This document shows positions 14,823 through 23,877 of a stretch of 40,000 nucleotides of DNA, in pieces. Made by a program: the position numbers and the translations under genes. Within the stretch, counting starts at the first letter, position 1; every line of letters starts with the position of its first letter. Source of the stretch: Phycisphaerae bacterium (lineage in GTDB: Bacteria > Planctomycetota > Phycisphaerae > Phycisphaerales > Phycisphaeraceae). The DNA lies in NCBI GenBank assembly GCA_030426385.1, contig JAUHYI010000040.1:1-40000 (forward strand). Reading direction: 5' to 3'. The notes below the pieces were generated by a model, which was given only the letters and a program-made list of their open reading frames with translations, ran no database searches and was not told where the DNA came from.

Positions 14823-17744
14823 ATGGCTAGTCAATTTATTGCGGTGCGCGGCGCTCGTGAACATAATTTGAAATCGGTGGACATTGATATTCCGCGTGAC
14901 CAGTTTGTGGTCGTGACGGGGTTGTCGGGCAGTGGCAAGTCGAGCCTGGCATTTGACACGATTTATGCGGAGGGGCAGCGCAAGTACATGGAATCGCTGT
15001 CCGCGTATGCGCGGCAGTTTCTGGATCAGTTGCAGAAGCCTGACATCGAATCGATTGAGGGTTTGCCGCCGACGATTGCGATTGAGCAGCGGTCGGCATC
15101 GCATAACCCGCGATCGACGGTGGCGACGACGACGGAAATTTACGATTACCTGCGGTTGTTGATGGCCCGGGTGGGACAGCCCCGCTGTTGGCATGTGGAT
15201 GACAAAACGGGCAAGACGTGCGGTCGGCCGATCGAACGGCAATCCGCCACGCAGATTATCGATGCGGTGACAGCCATGGATGTCGGGGCGCGGTTGATGC
15301 TGTTAGCCCCGCTGATTCGTGGGAAAAAGGGACATCACAAGGAAGTTTTTGAGGCCATGAAACGGCAGGGTCTGGTGCGGGCCCGCGTGGATGGTAAGGT
15401 GATGGACCTGCGGGATATCAAGGGGGAAGGGCCGTTCAAAACCAAAACGCAGCGGTATCAGCAACACACGATTGAAGCGGTGATCGATCGCGTGGTGATT
15501 CGTGCCAAGGGCGAAGAGGGAGATGAGGATGCGCGGACGCGGATTGCGGATTCGATCGAGTTGGCGTTGAAGTTAGCCGAGGGTCGGGTGGTGGTGAGCC
15601 AATTGAAAGAAGGGGCGTCAGCGTCGGATGATGCGGCGTGGTCGGACACGTTGTATTCGGAGCATTATGCGTGCGAAGTGCATCCGGAATGCAGCCTGGA
15701 TGATCTGGAGCCACGGCTGTTTAGTTTTAACAGTCCGCATGGCGCGTGCGCGAAGTGCGGGGGATTGGGCAACGTGTTGGAATTCGATGCAGAGTTGATC
15801 GTGCCGGACACGAGCCTGGGTTTGGGTGAAGGTGCGATTGAGCCGTTCCGAAAAAATGGCAAGCGGATGAACGTGTATTACGCGCGTGTGTTGCGGAAGT
15901 TTTGCCGAGATTTTGATGTTGATCCGAATGAGCCGTTCAAGAAATTGCCCAAGGGCGTGACGCGGATTCTGATGCATGGGACCAACGCGCGTGATGAAGC
16001 GAAGTATGACACGGATTTTGAAGGGGTTTTGCCGGGCTTGCAACGTCGATGGGAAAGCACGGACAGCGAATTTGTGAAAGCGCGGCTGCACGACTATCTG
16101 TCGGAAGCGCCGTGCGAATCATGCGGTGGTGCCCGATTGCGGACCGAAGCGTTGCATGTGTTTCTGGAACAGAAAGACAAAGACGCGCAGCCCCAGAATG
16201 TGAACGATGTGGTGGCATTGAATATCGAACATGGGGTGGCGTTTTTTGAGGGGCTGAATTTAACGAAGGAACAGGAACAGATTGCCGAGCCGATTTTGAA
16301 AGAGATCAAAGCACGGCTGGGTTTCATGATGAGCGTCGGGTTGGGGTATCTGAATCTGAACCGCGGGACGGGGACGTTGTCAGGCGGTGAAGCGCAGCGG
16401 ATTCGGTTGGCCACGCAGGTGGGCTCGGGTTTGGTGGGGTGTTGCTATGTGTTGGATGAGCCGACGATCGGATTGCATCAGCGGGATAACGCGCGATTGA
16501 TCGAGACGTTGCGGCATCTGACGGACATCGGGAACACGGTGGTGGTGGTGGAGCATGATGAGGATACGATTCGGGCAGCCGATTACCTGGTTGATATTGG
16601 GCCCGGGCCGGGTCGACATGGTGGCGAAGTGGTGGCGGCGGGTGCGGTGAGCGAGGTGATGGCGCATCCGACGTCGTTGACGGCGCAGTATCTGGTGGGT
16701 GAGAAGAAAATCGCGGTGCCGGGTAAGCGTCGGGCGCTGGAACATGACAAAGCGATCGTGGTGCAGGGTGCGCGGCAGAATAACCTGAAAAATATTGATG
16801 TGACGTTTCCGCTGGGTGGGTTGGTGTGCGTGACGGGTGTGTCGGGTTCGGGCAAGAGCACGCTGGTGAATCAGATCCTGTTGCGGGCGGCGAAGAAGGA
16901 AGTGAACAAGTCGAAGGTGCGCATCGGCGAGCACGACAAGATCACGGGTTTGAAACATGTGGATCGAATTATCGAAGTGGACCAGTCGCCGATCGGTCGA
17001 ACGCCGCGGTCGAACCCCGCGACGTACACGGGCATCTTCGATCTGATTCGCAAGCTGTACAGTCAGACGAAGCAAGCGAAGATTCGCGGGTATGAGCCGG
17101 GGCGATTTAGTTTTAATGTGAAAGGCGGGCGCTGCGAAGCGTGCCAGGGGCAAGGGGTGAAAAAAATCGAGATGCATTTTTTGCCTGACGTTTTTGTCAC
17201 ATGCGAAACATGCAAGGGCAAGCGATACAACCGCGAGACATTGGAAATTCTGTATCGCGGTAAGCACATTTCCGATGTGCTGGATATGACGGTGGAAGAA
17301 GCCCGCGAATTTTTCGAAAATTTCCCGAAGGTGACGGCCCTGGTCAATGCGCTGTACGAGGTGGGACTGGGTTACGTGCAACTGGGGCAGAGTTCGATCA
17401 CGTTGTCAGGCGGTGAAGCGCAACGGGTGAAGTTGGCCACGGAACTGGGCAAACGGCAAACCGGGCATACGTTGTACGTGTTGGATGAGCCGACGACGGG
17501 CTTGCATTTTGCGGATATCGATCGGCTATTGACGGTGTTGGCCCGGTTGGCGGACGGGGGGAACACGGTGGTGGTGATCGAGCATAATCTGGACGTGATC
17601 AAGTGTGCGGATTGGCTGATCGACCTGGGGCCTGAGGGTGGCGATCGGGGTGGGACGATCGTGGCCACAGGCACGCCTGAGGATGTGATGAAGAAGAAAA
17701 AATCGTACACGGGTGCGTTTTTGAAGGGACACATGAAGGGGTGA
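14823..17744 (+). CDS. uvrA: UvrABC excinuclease subunit A
   Basis: Damage-recognition ATPase of nucleotide excision repair; it loads UvrB onto lesions. It has two ABC ATPase halves. Walker A motifs are GLSGSGKSS (residues 33-41) and GVSGSGKST (672-680), with signatures LSGGEAQRIRLA and LSGGEAQRVKLA, and Walker B YVLDEPTIGLH and YVLDEPTTGLH. The C-terminal zinc finger is normal (CEAC...CETC). The first zinc module is CEVHPEC (284-290) with CAKC (309-312), that is Cys-x5-Cys instead of the usual Cys-x2-Cys. The length of 973 aa is normal. ATG at 14823 matches the family start; an upstream in-frame extension is repeat sequence. No strong ribosome-binding site was found. Confidence 0.97.
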   Translation: MASQFIAVRGAREHNLKSVDIDIPRDQFVVVTGLSGSGKSSLAFDTIYAEGQRKYMESLSAYARQFLDQLQKPDIESIEGLPPTIAIEQRSASHNPRSTVATTTEIYDYLRLLMARVGQPRCWHVDDKTGKTCGRPIERQSATQIIDAVTAMDVGARLMLLAPLIRGKKGHHKEVFEAMKRQGLVRARVDGKVMDLRDIKGEGPFKTKTQRYQQHTIEAVIDRVVIRAKGEEGDEDARTRIADSIELALKLAEGRVVVSQLKEGASASDDAAWSDTLYSEHYACEVHPECSLDDLEPRLFSFNSPHGACAKCGGLGNVLEFDAELIVPDTSLGLGEGAIEPFRKNGKRMNVYYARVLRKFCRDFDVDPNEPFKKLPKGVTRILMHGTNARDEAKYDTDFEGVLPGLQRRWESTDSEFVKARLHDYLSEAPCESCGGARLRTEALHVFLEQKDKDAQPQNVNDVVALNIEHGVAFFEGLNLTKEQEQIAEPILKEIKARLGFMMSVGLGYLNLNRGTGTLSGGEAQRIRLATQVGSGLVGCCYVLDEPTIGLHQRDNARLIETLRHLTDIGNTVVVVEHDEDTIRAADYLVDIGPGPGRHGGEVVAAGAVSEVMAHPTSLTAQYLVGEKKIAVPGKRRALEHDKAIVVQGARQNNLKNIDVTFPLGGLVCVTGVSGSGKSTLVNQILLRAAKKEVNKSKVRIGEHDKITGLKHVDRIIEVDQSPIGRTPRSNPATYTGIFDLIRKLYSQTKQAKIRGYEPGRFSFNVKGGRCEACQGQGVKKIEMHFLPDVFVTCETCKGKRYNRETLEILYRGKHISDVLDMTVEEAREFFENFPKVTALVNALYEVGLGYVQLGQSSITLSGGEAQRVKLATELGKRQTGHTLYVLDEPTTGLHFADIDRLLTVLARLADGGNTVVVIEHNLDVIKCADWLIDLGPEGGDRGGTIVATGTPEDVMKKKKSYTGAFLKGHMKG

Positions 17745-17764
17745 GGGGGAAGGGGGAGCGGATT

Positions 17765-17890
17765 AACCACAGAGGCACAGAGGCACAGAGGAAGGCAGGG
17801 GAAGAGGTCGCAGAGGTATATGAGGTATGCAGGGGAAGCGTGTGGGGAATGTGTGGGGGCGTGGTGGGGGCGATGGGGGGGGCGTGATAT
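17765..17890 (+). repeat. CACAGAGG repeat followed by G-run modules
   Basis: AACCACAGAGGCACAGAGGC, one further unit and GAAGGCA (17763-17797) lead into ATGCAGGGGAAGCGTGTGG and G-runs to about 17883, just before atpC. The unit order matches the 13.25-kb block. Confidence 0.85.
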
Positions 17891-17920
17891 TGTGGGGTTG
17901 AACTATTTGGAGATTTGACA

Positions 17921-18193
17921 GTGGCAGATACATTTCATTGTTCGTTGGTAACGCCTGAGGCCGCGATGTTTGAGAAGGATGTGACGTATGTCACGATCCC
18001 TGCTCACGACGGGCAAATTGGATTGGCGTATAACCGTGCCCCGTTGCTGGTGGAGTTGGGCGAGGGCGCGTTGACGCTGACCGATTCAGCGGGCAAGCGT
18101 GAGTCGTACCAGTTGTCGGGCGGGTTTGCGCAGATGCTGAACAACAAGTTGACGATTCTGACGAACACCGCGACGGCCGAAGCGGCTGGGTAA
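17921..18193 (+). CDS. atpC: ATP synthase epsilon subunit, short form
   Basis: Subunit of the central stalk of F1 ATP synthase. The N-terminal beta-sandwich is complete: FHCSLVTPEAAMFEKDV, DGQIGLAYNRAPLLVELGEG and YQLSGGFAQMLNNKLTIL. At 90 aa the protein stops after this domain and lacks the C-terminal helical hairpin that inhibits ATP hydrolysis in many bacteria. GTG at 17921 is chosen because GGAG ends eight bases upstream; a TTG two codons earlier is too close. No other ATP synthase gene is near, so the gene is either separated from the atp operon or a second copy. Confidence 0.87.
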   Translation: MADTFHCSLVTPEAAMFEKDVTYVTIPAHDGQIGLAYNRAPLLVELGEGALTLTDSAGKRESYQLSGGFAQMLNNKLTILTNTATAEAAG

Positions 18194-18196
18194 GAA

Positions 18197-18320
18197 GTTA
18201 AAAGTTAAAAGTTAAAAGTTAAAAGTGGGGAAGGGATAGTGTGCGGGGACTAAATTGAGGGGGAAAAGTGGGGGGGGCTGTCATGGATGATGGGTTTGAG
18301 GGGGATATGTGGGGGGGCAG
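18197..18320 (+). repeat. Four heptamers and G-run modules before the PBP2 gene
   Basis: Four exact GTTAAAA units (18197-18224) run into GTGGGGAAGGGATAGTGTGC, then GAGGGGGAAAAGTGGGGGGG and a second G-run near 18310. The junction is shared with the uvrA leader. Confidence 0.9.
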
Positions 18321-18331
18321 AAGGATCTGAA

Positions 18332-20749
18332 ATGCGGCGGCGACTACGTCAATTTATGCCCCGGATGTTTTATCGACGATTGCTGCTGGTTCTGGCAGTG
18401 ATGGTGTTCGCATTTTTGTTGTTGGGTATCCAGATGGTTAACCTGACGCTGGGGCGTGGGGCGGAACTGCAAAGCAAAGCTGAATCAGTTTTCATCAAAC
18501 GGACGTTGATCCCAACGGTGCGTGGCCGAATTCTGGATCGCAAGGGTCGAATCCTGGCGACGGATCGGCCTGCGTATCAGATCGCGGTGCATACGGATGT
18601 GCTGACCGGTGACTGGTCATATCGGCGGGCGCGTTGGCATGTGTATCGGATGGATCGGGCCCGTTGGCGGGAAATGTCGGACCTGGAACAGGAAGCCGCC
18701 GCAGCGCGGGTGCAATCGATCTATGACGCGCAAGTGAAAACATTGTGGTGGGAACTGGCCGAGTTGGGGGGCGTGACGGTGGATGAAATCGATCAGCAAC
18801 GTGTGGCCATCGTGCGCAAGTTGCAATTGATCAAAGGCGACGTGGCCCAACGCCAATACGTGCGGCGCAGTGCGGAGTTGGATGAGCCGATCGATTTTGC
18901 CGAGGCTGTGATCGATCTGGCTGAGGAGCGCGGCTACCACGCGATCATCGAACCAATGGATCAGGCGGCGCTGTTGGCCGCTCGGCGGAAGCTGAGCGAA
19001 GCGCACAACGGACGCGATACCGATGGGCGATTGGGCGTGACGCAATCAGTGTGGCAGTGGGTGCGGGTAACCGATACGCGCAACCGGGAATATCCGCACG
19101 AATCGATGGAAGTAGATGTGGATCGCTCGACATTGCCGTTGCCGTTGCGCAGCGATGAGCCGGTGACGATGCGCATGGATGGCGTGGGGATTCATCTGAT
19201 CGGCGCGATGCGTCCGGTGTGGGCTGGTGATGCGGAGCGATTGGGCTTGACGTTTGAAAACAAGGACGACGCGGGGCGGAAGAATTACAATTTGTATGGA
19301 TATCGGCCTGGCGATCGAACAGGCCAATGGGGCGTTGAAGCGACGTATGAAAAAATATTGCGCGGGGCACGGGGACAGACGATCGCGCATCTGGATACGG
19401 ATGAAGTTGAACGGACGGTGCCGGTAGCGGGTCGCGATGTGCGTTTGTCGATCGACATCCATTTGCAGGCACGCGTGCAAGCGCTGATGACGCCTGAGCT
19501 GGGGTTGGCGAAGGTGCAGCCTTGGCGTGGTGAGGATCCTGATCCCGAGAAGAAAACGCCACGGATTGGTGACGATTTGCCGGGCGCTGCGGTGGTGATG
19601 GAAATTGATAGCGGTGAGGTTTTGGCGGCGGTGAGTATGCCGGGGTTTAGCCGTGAGCAACTGGCGCAGACGCCTGAGATGATCTTTGGTGATCCGTACT
19701 GGTCGCCGTTTATGAATCGCGTGTTGACGCGAGCGTATCAGCCGGGTTCGGTGGTTAAGCCGTTGTTGTTGACGATGGGCGTATCGCGTGATGTGATCGA
19801 CTTGAATGATACGATCGCCGATGAGCATGGTTACTATTTGCCAAGCGATCCCAATCATTTTCGCAACTGGTCGTACAACTATTACAACTTGACGATGATG
19901 CAATTGGCCGGTCATGCGTTGCGAGGCGATGAAGCGGTGGCACGTAGTTGCAATATTTATTTTTTTACGGTGGCGGATCGTTTGGGGGCGGCGGGGTTGA
20001 TCGAAGGTTATGGCGCGTTTGGGGCGGGTCGACCGACAGGTAGTGGTTTGCCGGAAATAGCCGGTGAGTTGCCGGATTTGCGTTGGTTGAATGCACAGAA
20101 TGACAAGCGAGGTCGAGTGTTGAACATGGGGATCGGTCAGGGCCCGATTCGTTGGACGCCGATCCAGGCGGCCAATGCGTATGCAGCGCTGGCACGTGGC
20201 GGGTTTTGGCAATCGCCGAAGTTTGTGGTGTCGCCTGAGAATGCAAACGATGTCAGTCGTACGGGGGAAAACGCGGGGGAAAATGTGGGGGGGGGCGTGG
20301 GGGGGAAAAGTGGGGGGGAGGATTTGTATTTGAATCCGGGTGCGGTGCGGATGGCGATCGATGGGATGTGGCAATCAGCCAATGAGCCGTTCGGGTCCAC
20401 GCATTTTTTGGCGTACAACTATAAGAAGCCTGAGTTTTCGGAATTGCCCAAGCGTGAGCCGATTTTCAATGTGACCGGTGTGCAGGTTTTTGCGAAATCG
20501 GGAACCGCCGATGCGGTGAAATTCCGTCGGCCGATCGATGATGATGGTGATGGGTATCCGGATCGGTACGGCGAGTTGTTGCGTGAAGGCGATCACGCGT
20601 GGGTGGGTGCGTTGTTGCAACCTGAAGGCGCGGATCGACCGACGCATGTGGTGATGGCTGTGTTGGAATACGCAGGCAGCGGCGGGAAAATGGCCGGCCC
20701 GATCGTGAATCAGATTATTCATGCGATGCAGGCGGAGGGGTATTTTTGA
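18332..20749 (+). CDS. mrdA: Penicillin-binding protein 2 (transpeptidase)
   Basis: Class B PBP of the elongasome, cross-linking peptidoglycan with RodA. There is one N-terminal membrane helix (LLLVLAVMVFAFLLLGIQM), then the dimerisation-domain motif RGRILDRKGRILA. In the transpeptidase domain: Ser473-x-x-Lys476 (PGSVVKP), Ser539-Cys-Asn541, and Lys722-Ser-Gly-Thr. At 805 aa it is longer than E. coli PBP2 (633 aa). Extra length lies in the pedestal and in residues of about 644-664 (TGENAGENVGGGVGGKSGG), which are G-run modules inserted between the SxN and KSG motifs. ATG at 18332 has AAGGA seven bases upstream. Its stop overlaps the rodA start (TTGA). Confidence 0.93.
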   Translation: MRRRLRQFMPRMFYRRLLLVLAVMVFAFLLLGIQMVNLTLGRGAELQSKAESVFIKRTLIPTVRGRILDRKGRILATDRPAYQIAVHTDVLTGDWSYRRARWHVYRMDRARWREMSDLEQEAAAARVQSIYDAQVKTLWWELAELGGVTVDEIDQQRVAIVRKLQLIKGDVAQRQYVRRSAELDEPIDFAEAVIDLAEERGYHAIIEPMDQAALLAARRKLSEAHNGRDTDGRLGVTQSVWQWVRVTDTRNREYPHESMEVDVDRSTLPLPLRSDEPVTMRMDGVGIHLIGAMRPVWAGDAERLGLTFENKDDAGRKNYNLYGYRPGDRTGQWGVEATYEKILRGARGQTIAHLDTDEVERTVPVAGRDVRLSIDIHLQARVQALMTPELGLAKVQPWRGEDPDPEKKTPRIGDDLPGAAVVMEIDSGEVLAAVSMPGFSREQLAQTPEMIFGDPYWSPFMNRVLTRAYQPGSVVKPLLLTMGVSRDVIDLNDTIADEHGYYLPSDPNHFRNWSYNYYNLTMMQLAGHALRGDEAVARSCNIYFFTVADRLGAAGLIEGYGAFGAGRPTGSGLPEIAGELPDLRWLNAQNDKRGRVLNMGIGQGPIRWTPIQAANAYAALARGGFWQSPKFVVSPENANDVSRTGENAGENVGGGVGGKSGGEDLYLNPGAVRMAIDGMWQSANEPFGSTHFLAYNYKKPEFSELPKREPIFNVTGVQVFAKSGTADAVKFRRPIDDDGDGYPDRYGELLREGDHAWVGALLQPEGADRPTHVVMAVLEYAGSGGKMAGPIVNQIIHAMQAEGYF

Positions 20750-21984
20750 TCAGTGCGACCCATTCGTCGATCAGTGCACGACGACTGGCAAACCTGCCGA
20801 CGTGGCGGTTGTACCTGCGTCCGCATGTGGGGTGGTTGGTGATCGGATGTGCGTGGGCGCTGGCGGGAATCGGTGTGGCCGCGATCGGCACGACATCACC
20901 GTCAGCGGCATCGGGACAGGTGCGCTGGTTGATCATTTCGATGGCGTTGCTATTGGGATGTCTGTTGCCACGACCGCGTTTGATCGGACGATTAGCGGTG
21001 CCGATTTTGATTGTGCATGTGGTGGTGTTGCTGTTGATGGTGACGCCGTTGGTGCCGCGATGGTTGGTGCCTTCGGTGAACGGCGCGAAGTCATGGATAC
21101 GTTTTGGATCGATGGGATTTCAACCGTCGGAAACGGCGAAGATATTTTTCGTGCTGGCGATGGCGTGGCGGTTGCGACATGCGCGCGGCTATCGCAGTTT
21201 GCGCGGATTGCTCACGCAGTTTGGCATCATGCTGGTGCCGGTGGCGTTGATCTTCAAACAGCCGGACCTGGGGACGGCATTGGTGTTTGTGCCGACGTTG
21301 TTTTTGATGCTGGTGGTGGCTGGGGCGCGGATGCGCCATCTGGGTTTGCTGGTCGGCGTGGCGGTGGCGGTGATTGCAATAAACTTGGCAGCGGTGTTTT
21401 TATTGCCGGAAAACATGCAGTTATTGAAGCCCCACCAACAGACGCGCATTCGTGCAATGTTTGCCCAGATGCAAGGCGATACGAAATACATCAACACGGC
21501 GGGCTTCCAACAGGACAAGGCCATCACGTTGATCGGGTCGGGTGGTGTAGCAGGTTATGGCAAGCAACGGGCGTCGGACTTGATTGAGATGAATGCCCTG
21601 CCCGAGGAACACAACGACATGATTTTCGTGGTGGTTGTGAATCGATGGGGATTGTTGGGCGGATTGGCTACCTTGAGTCTTTACGCGTTGTTGATCGGAT
21701 CGTTTCTGTTGTTGGCCATGGTCAATCGAAATCCATTCGTGCGCTTGTCAGTGGTGGGGTTTGCGGGTCTGATATTTTCGCAGGTGCTGATCAATGTCGG
21801 GGTGGCGGTGGGATTGATGCCGGTGACGGGGATCACCTTGCCGTTTGTGTCGTATGGCGGTTCGAGTTTGTTGGCAATGTTTGTGATGATTGGAATTACG
21901 GTAAATTTTGCGGCGCGGCCATCGGCGGTGTTTTCGGTAGCGAATTTTGAATATGATCAGTCAGCCATTACCAAGCGGACGTAA
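20746..21984 (+). CDS. rodA: RodA/FtsW-family peptidoglycan glycosyltransferase
   Basis: SEDS-family polymerase that extends glycan strands from lipid II in the inner membrane. About ten hydrophobic helices are visible. Family motifs are SVNGAKSWIRFG, FQPSETAK, FKQPDLGTALVF, LPEEHNDMIF and ITLPFVSYGGSSL. The start is TTG at 20746, overlapping the PBP2 stop by four bases, which suggests translational coupling. The tandem arrangement with a class B PBP identifies it as RodA rather than FtsW (inference from context). Length is 412 aa. Confidence 0.93.
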   Translation: MISATHSSISARRLANLPTWRLYLRPHVGWLVIGCAWALAGIGVAAIGTTSPSAASGQVRWLIISMALLLGCLLPRPRLIGRLAVPILIVHVVVLLLMVTPLVPRWLVPSVNGAKSWIRFGSMGFQPSETAKIFFVLAMAWRLRHARGYRSLRGLLTQFGIMLVPVALIFKQPDLGTALVFVPTLFLMLVVAGARMRHLGLLVGVAVAVIAINLAAVFLLPENMQLLKPHQQTRIRAMFAQMQGDTKYINTAGFQQDKAITLIGSGGVAGYGKQRASDLIEMNALPEEHNDMIFVVVVNRWGLLGGLATLSLYALLIGSFLLLAMVNRNPFVRLSVVGFAGLIFSQVLINVGVAVGLMPVTGITLPFVSYGGSSLLAMFVMIGITVNFAARPSAVFSVANFEYDQSAITKRT

Positions 21985-22034
21985 TACGTTGTACGTCACG
22001 CGCATGCCTGCCATACTTTGGACAACAAATCGAT

Positions 22035-22799
22035 ATGTCAACCGATTCCACGCATTCCTCTGATTCATCCGATCTATCCGATTCGTCCCGCGCGAATGGT
22101 TCAGCGGTGCCTGATTTTGTGCGCGATGATCTGACGAAACTTGGCATCGAAATACCCGAGCCGATGTTGGCAGCGCTGGCGGATTATCTTGACATGTTGT
22201 TGGAAACCAATCAGCGAATGAACCTGACAGGCATTCGTGATCGTGACGCCGCGTGGCGACGGCATATCGTGGACAGCCTGACGCTGTTGGCATTTTTGGC
22301 CGACGTGCCTGAGGATGCGAAGTTGCTGGATGTGGGGTCGGGTGGCGGATTGCCTGGGGTGGTGTTGACGATCACTCGGCCGGACGTGAATGTGTCGATG
22401 TTGGAAGCGACAGGAAAAAAGGCGGTTTTTCTGCGGAAATTCTGCAAAAATGTGATACGCGATCGCGCGGAAGCCGCGGGCCAGGATGATGCGCATCGCG
22501 GACAATATGACGTGGTGACGTGTCGCGCGGTGGGGCCGATGCGGGAGTTGTTGGAATACACGTTGCCGTTTTTGCGGGTGGGTGGGATGTTGTTGGCAAT
22601 GAAAGGGCCTAGCGTTGAAGAAGAATTGCGCGACGCCGGTGACGCGCTGGCGACGCTCGGCGGCGGTGCGATTGAGGTGATCGATGCGTATCCGGAAGGC
22701 TTTGAATTGAACACGGTGATCGTGCGCGTGATGAAGCAGGAGCCGACGCCGAAAACATATCCGCGCTTGCCCGGTGTGCCGCGGCAGACGCCGTTGTGA
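22035..22799 (+). CDS. rsmG: 16S rRNA m7G527 methyltransferase RsmG
   Basis: SAM-dependent methyltransferase that modifies G527 of 16S rRNA. Shared blocks are LLETNQRMNLTGIRD, RHIVDSLTLL, the SAM-binding LLDVGSGGGLPG (residues 97-108), and DVVTCRAVGPMRELLEY. A Ser/Asp-rich 25-residue N-terminal extension is low-complexity. The length of 254 aa is slightly above normal because of it. ATG at 22035 has no strong ribosome-binding site; it may be expressed from the mrdA-rodA transcript, 50 bases upstream. Confidence 0.94.
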   Translation: MSTDSTHSSDSSDLSDSSRANGSAVPDFVRDDLTKLGIEIPEPMLAALADYLDMLLETNQRMNLTGIRDRDAAWRRHIVDSLTLLAFLADVPEDAKLLDVGSGGGLPGVVLTITRPDVNVSMLEATGKKAVFLRKFCKNVIRDRAEAAGQDDAHRGQYDVVTCRAVGPMRELLEYTLPFLRVGGMLLAMKGPSVEEELRDAGDALATLGGGAIEVIDAYPEGFELNTVIVRVMKQEPTPKTYPRLPGVPRQTPL

Positions 22800-22861
22800 G
22801 ACACATTTCTGATTTATGATTTTTAATTTCTGATTTTGTGTGAGTGGTTAGTTTGAACGTT

Positions 22862-22957
22862 ATACCAACCCCGATAAATGGTTGCGTGTTAGTTCGCCGC
22901 CGCCCTTGGGCGGCGGCGAACTATAAATAACGCGCGTTTTTTTGTGGGATTGGTATT
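22862..22957. repeat. Palindromic element with inverted ends (MITE/REP-like)
   Basis: The centre is a perfect 15-bp hairpin, AGTTCGCCGCCGCCC and its complement, at 22891-22922. The outer ends, ATACCAACCCC at the left and GGGATTGGTAT at the right, are inverted with one mismatch. The right end includes the stop codon of the minus-strand dehydrogenase. A related end, ATACCCATCCCACAAAAA, starts the repeat array at 29.6 kb. No coding capacity. Confidence 0.75.
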
Positions 22958-23729
22958 ACCGACCGGTCTGACTTTCACGGCAGACGATGCGGTGCAACAG
23001 GCGTGGGCTGATGGCGCGGATCAGATCGGTCAAGCGATAGTGGCGGGGGATGCACAATTCCAGTTGCGGTTTGTCGAGCAATTTGGCGATGCGTCGGGCC
23101 ACGCGATCAGCCGGCAGGCCACGCTTGGCGAGCGTGTTGGCCAGCGGTCGGTAGGTGGGGTGTTGGAAAAATTCTGTGCGGACCAGGCCGGGATTGACGT
23201 AGGAAAAATGCACGGGGCTGTCATCATGTTCGACGGCCAGCGATTGTGTCATCGCGATCAGCGCGCATTTGGCTGCCGCATACGCACCATGTCCGCCGGG
23301 TCCCCATTTGGTGGCGATGGATGCGATGTTGATAATGTGGCCGCGCTTACGTTCGAGCATGCCGGGCAACACATGCCGCATCAAAGTGAGGCCCGCGAAG
23401 TAATGCACCTGCATCAAGGTGTGAGCCACGTCATCGGATTGTTCGAGCACCGGGCGGTTGTCGCCAAAGCCCGCGTTGTGAATCAGGACATCAGCATGGC
23501 CGATTGTTGGCAACGCTTGTGCGATAGCCTGCGGATCGGCCAGGTCGAGCGTGAGCGTTTCGATCGGCGTTTTAAGCCAGTTTTTTAATTCGCGCAGTTT
23601 TTCACCACGGCGGGCGATCAATAACAATTCGTATTCACGCTTGGCCAATTCGATCGCCAACTCACGGCCGATGCCGCTTGATGCGCCGGTGATGATGGCC
23701 CGGGGTCGTGTGGTAGAGCGCGGTTGCAT
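22956..23729 (-). CDS. Short-chain dehydrogenase/reductase
   Basis: NAD(P)-dependent classical SDR of unknown substrate. The Rossmann motif TGASSGIG lies at residues 14-21, followed by NAG, the catalytic Ser137, Tyr150 and Lys154 (GAYAAAK), and YVNPGLVRTEFF. An Arg pair after strand 2 (LIARR) suggests NADP(H). ATG at 23729 gives the typical start just before the first strand and 257 aa; an upstream in-frame start would run into repeat sequence. The stop codon lies in the right end of the palindromic element. Confidence 0.9.
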   Translation of the reverse strand: MQPRSTTRPRAIITGASSGIGRELAIELAKREYELLLIARRGEKLRELKNWLKTPIETLTLDLADPQAIAQALPTIGHADVLIHNAGFGDNRPVLEQSDDVAHTLMQVHYFAGLTLMRHVLPGMLERKRGHIINIASIATKWGPGGHGAYAAAKCALIAMTQSLAVEHDDSPVHFSYVNPGLVRTEFFQHPTYRPLANTLAKRGLPADRVARRIAKLLDKPQLELCIPRHYRLTDLIRAISPRLLHRIVCRESQTGR

Positions 23730-23757
23730 GCGAATAATCGTAGCAAAAGAAGGGGGC

Positions 23758-23860
23758 AACCACAGAGGCACAGAGACACAGAGGAAGGCACAAATGCCTA
23801 TAATTCCCTATCGCTGAATTCATTCCGGTTCTTCTCTGTGTCTCTGTGCCTCTGTGGTTA
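23758..23860. repeat. Inverted pair of CACAGAGG repeats
   Basis: The left arm (23758-23790, CCACAGAGGCACAGAGACAC and following) and right arm (23831-23860) are near-exact inverted complements separated by 40 bases, so the element folds into a long hairpin. It lies immediately upstream of the hydrolase gene; the right arm ends 18 bases before its start codon. Confidence 0.9.
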
Positions 23861-23877
23861 AAAAAGAAAGTTGACTT

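Noticed and set aside
18944..20374. Long minus-strand frames opposite the PBP2 gene
   Set aside because: They are antisense to a gene with all class B PBP motifs and have no homology of their own.
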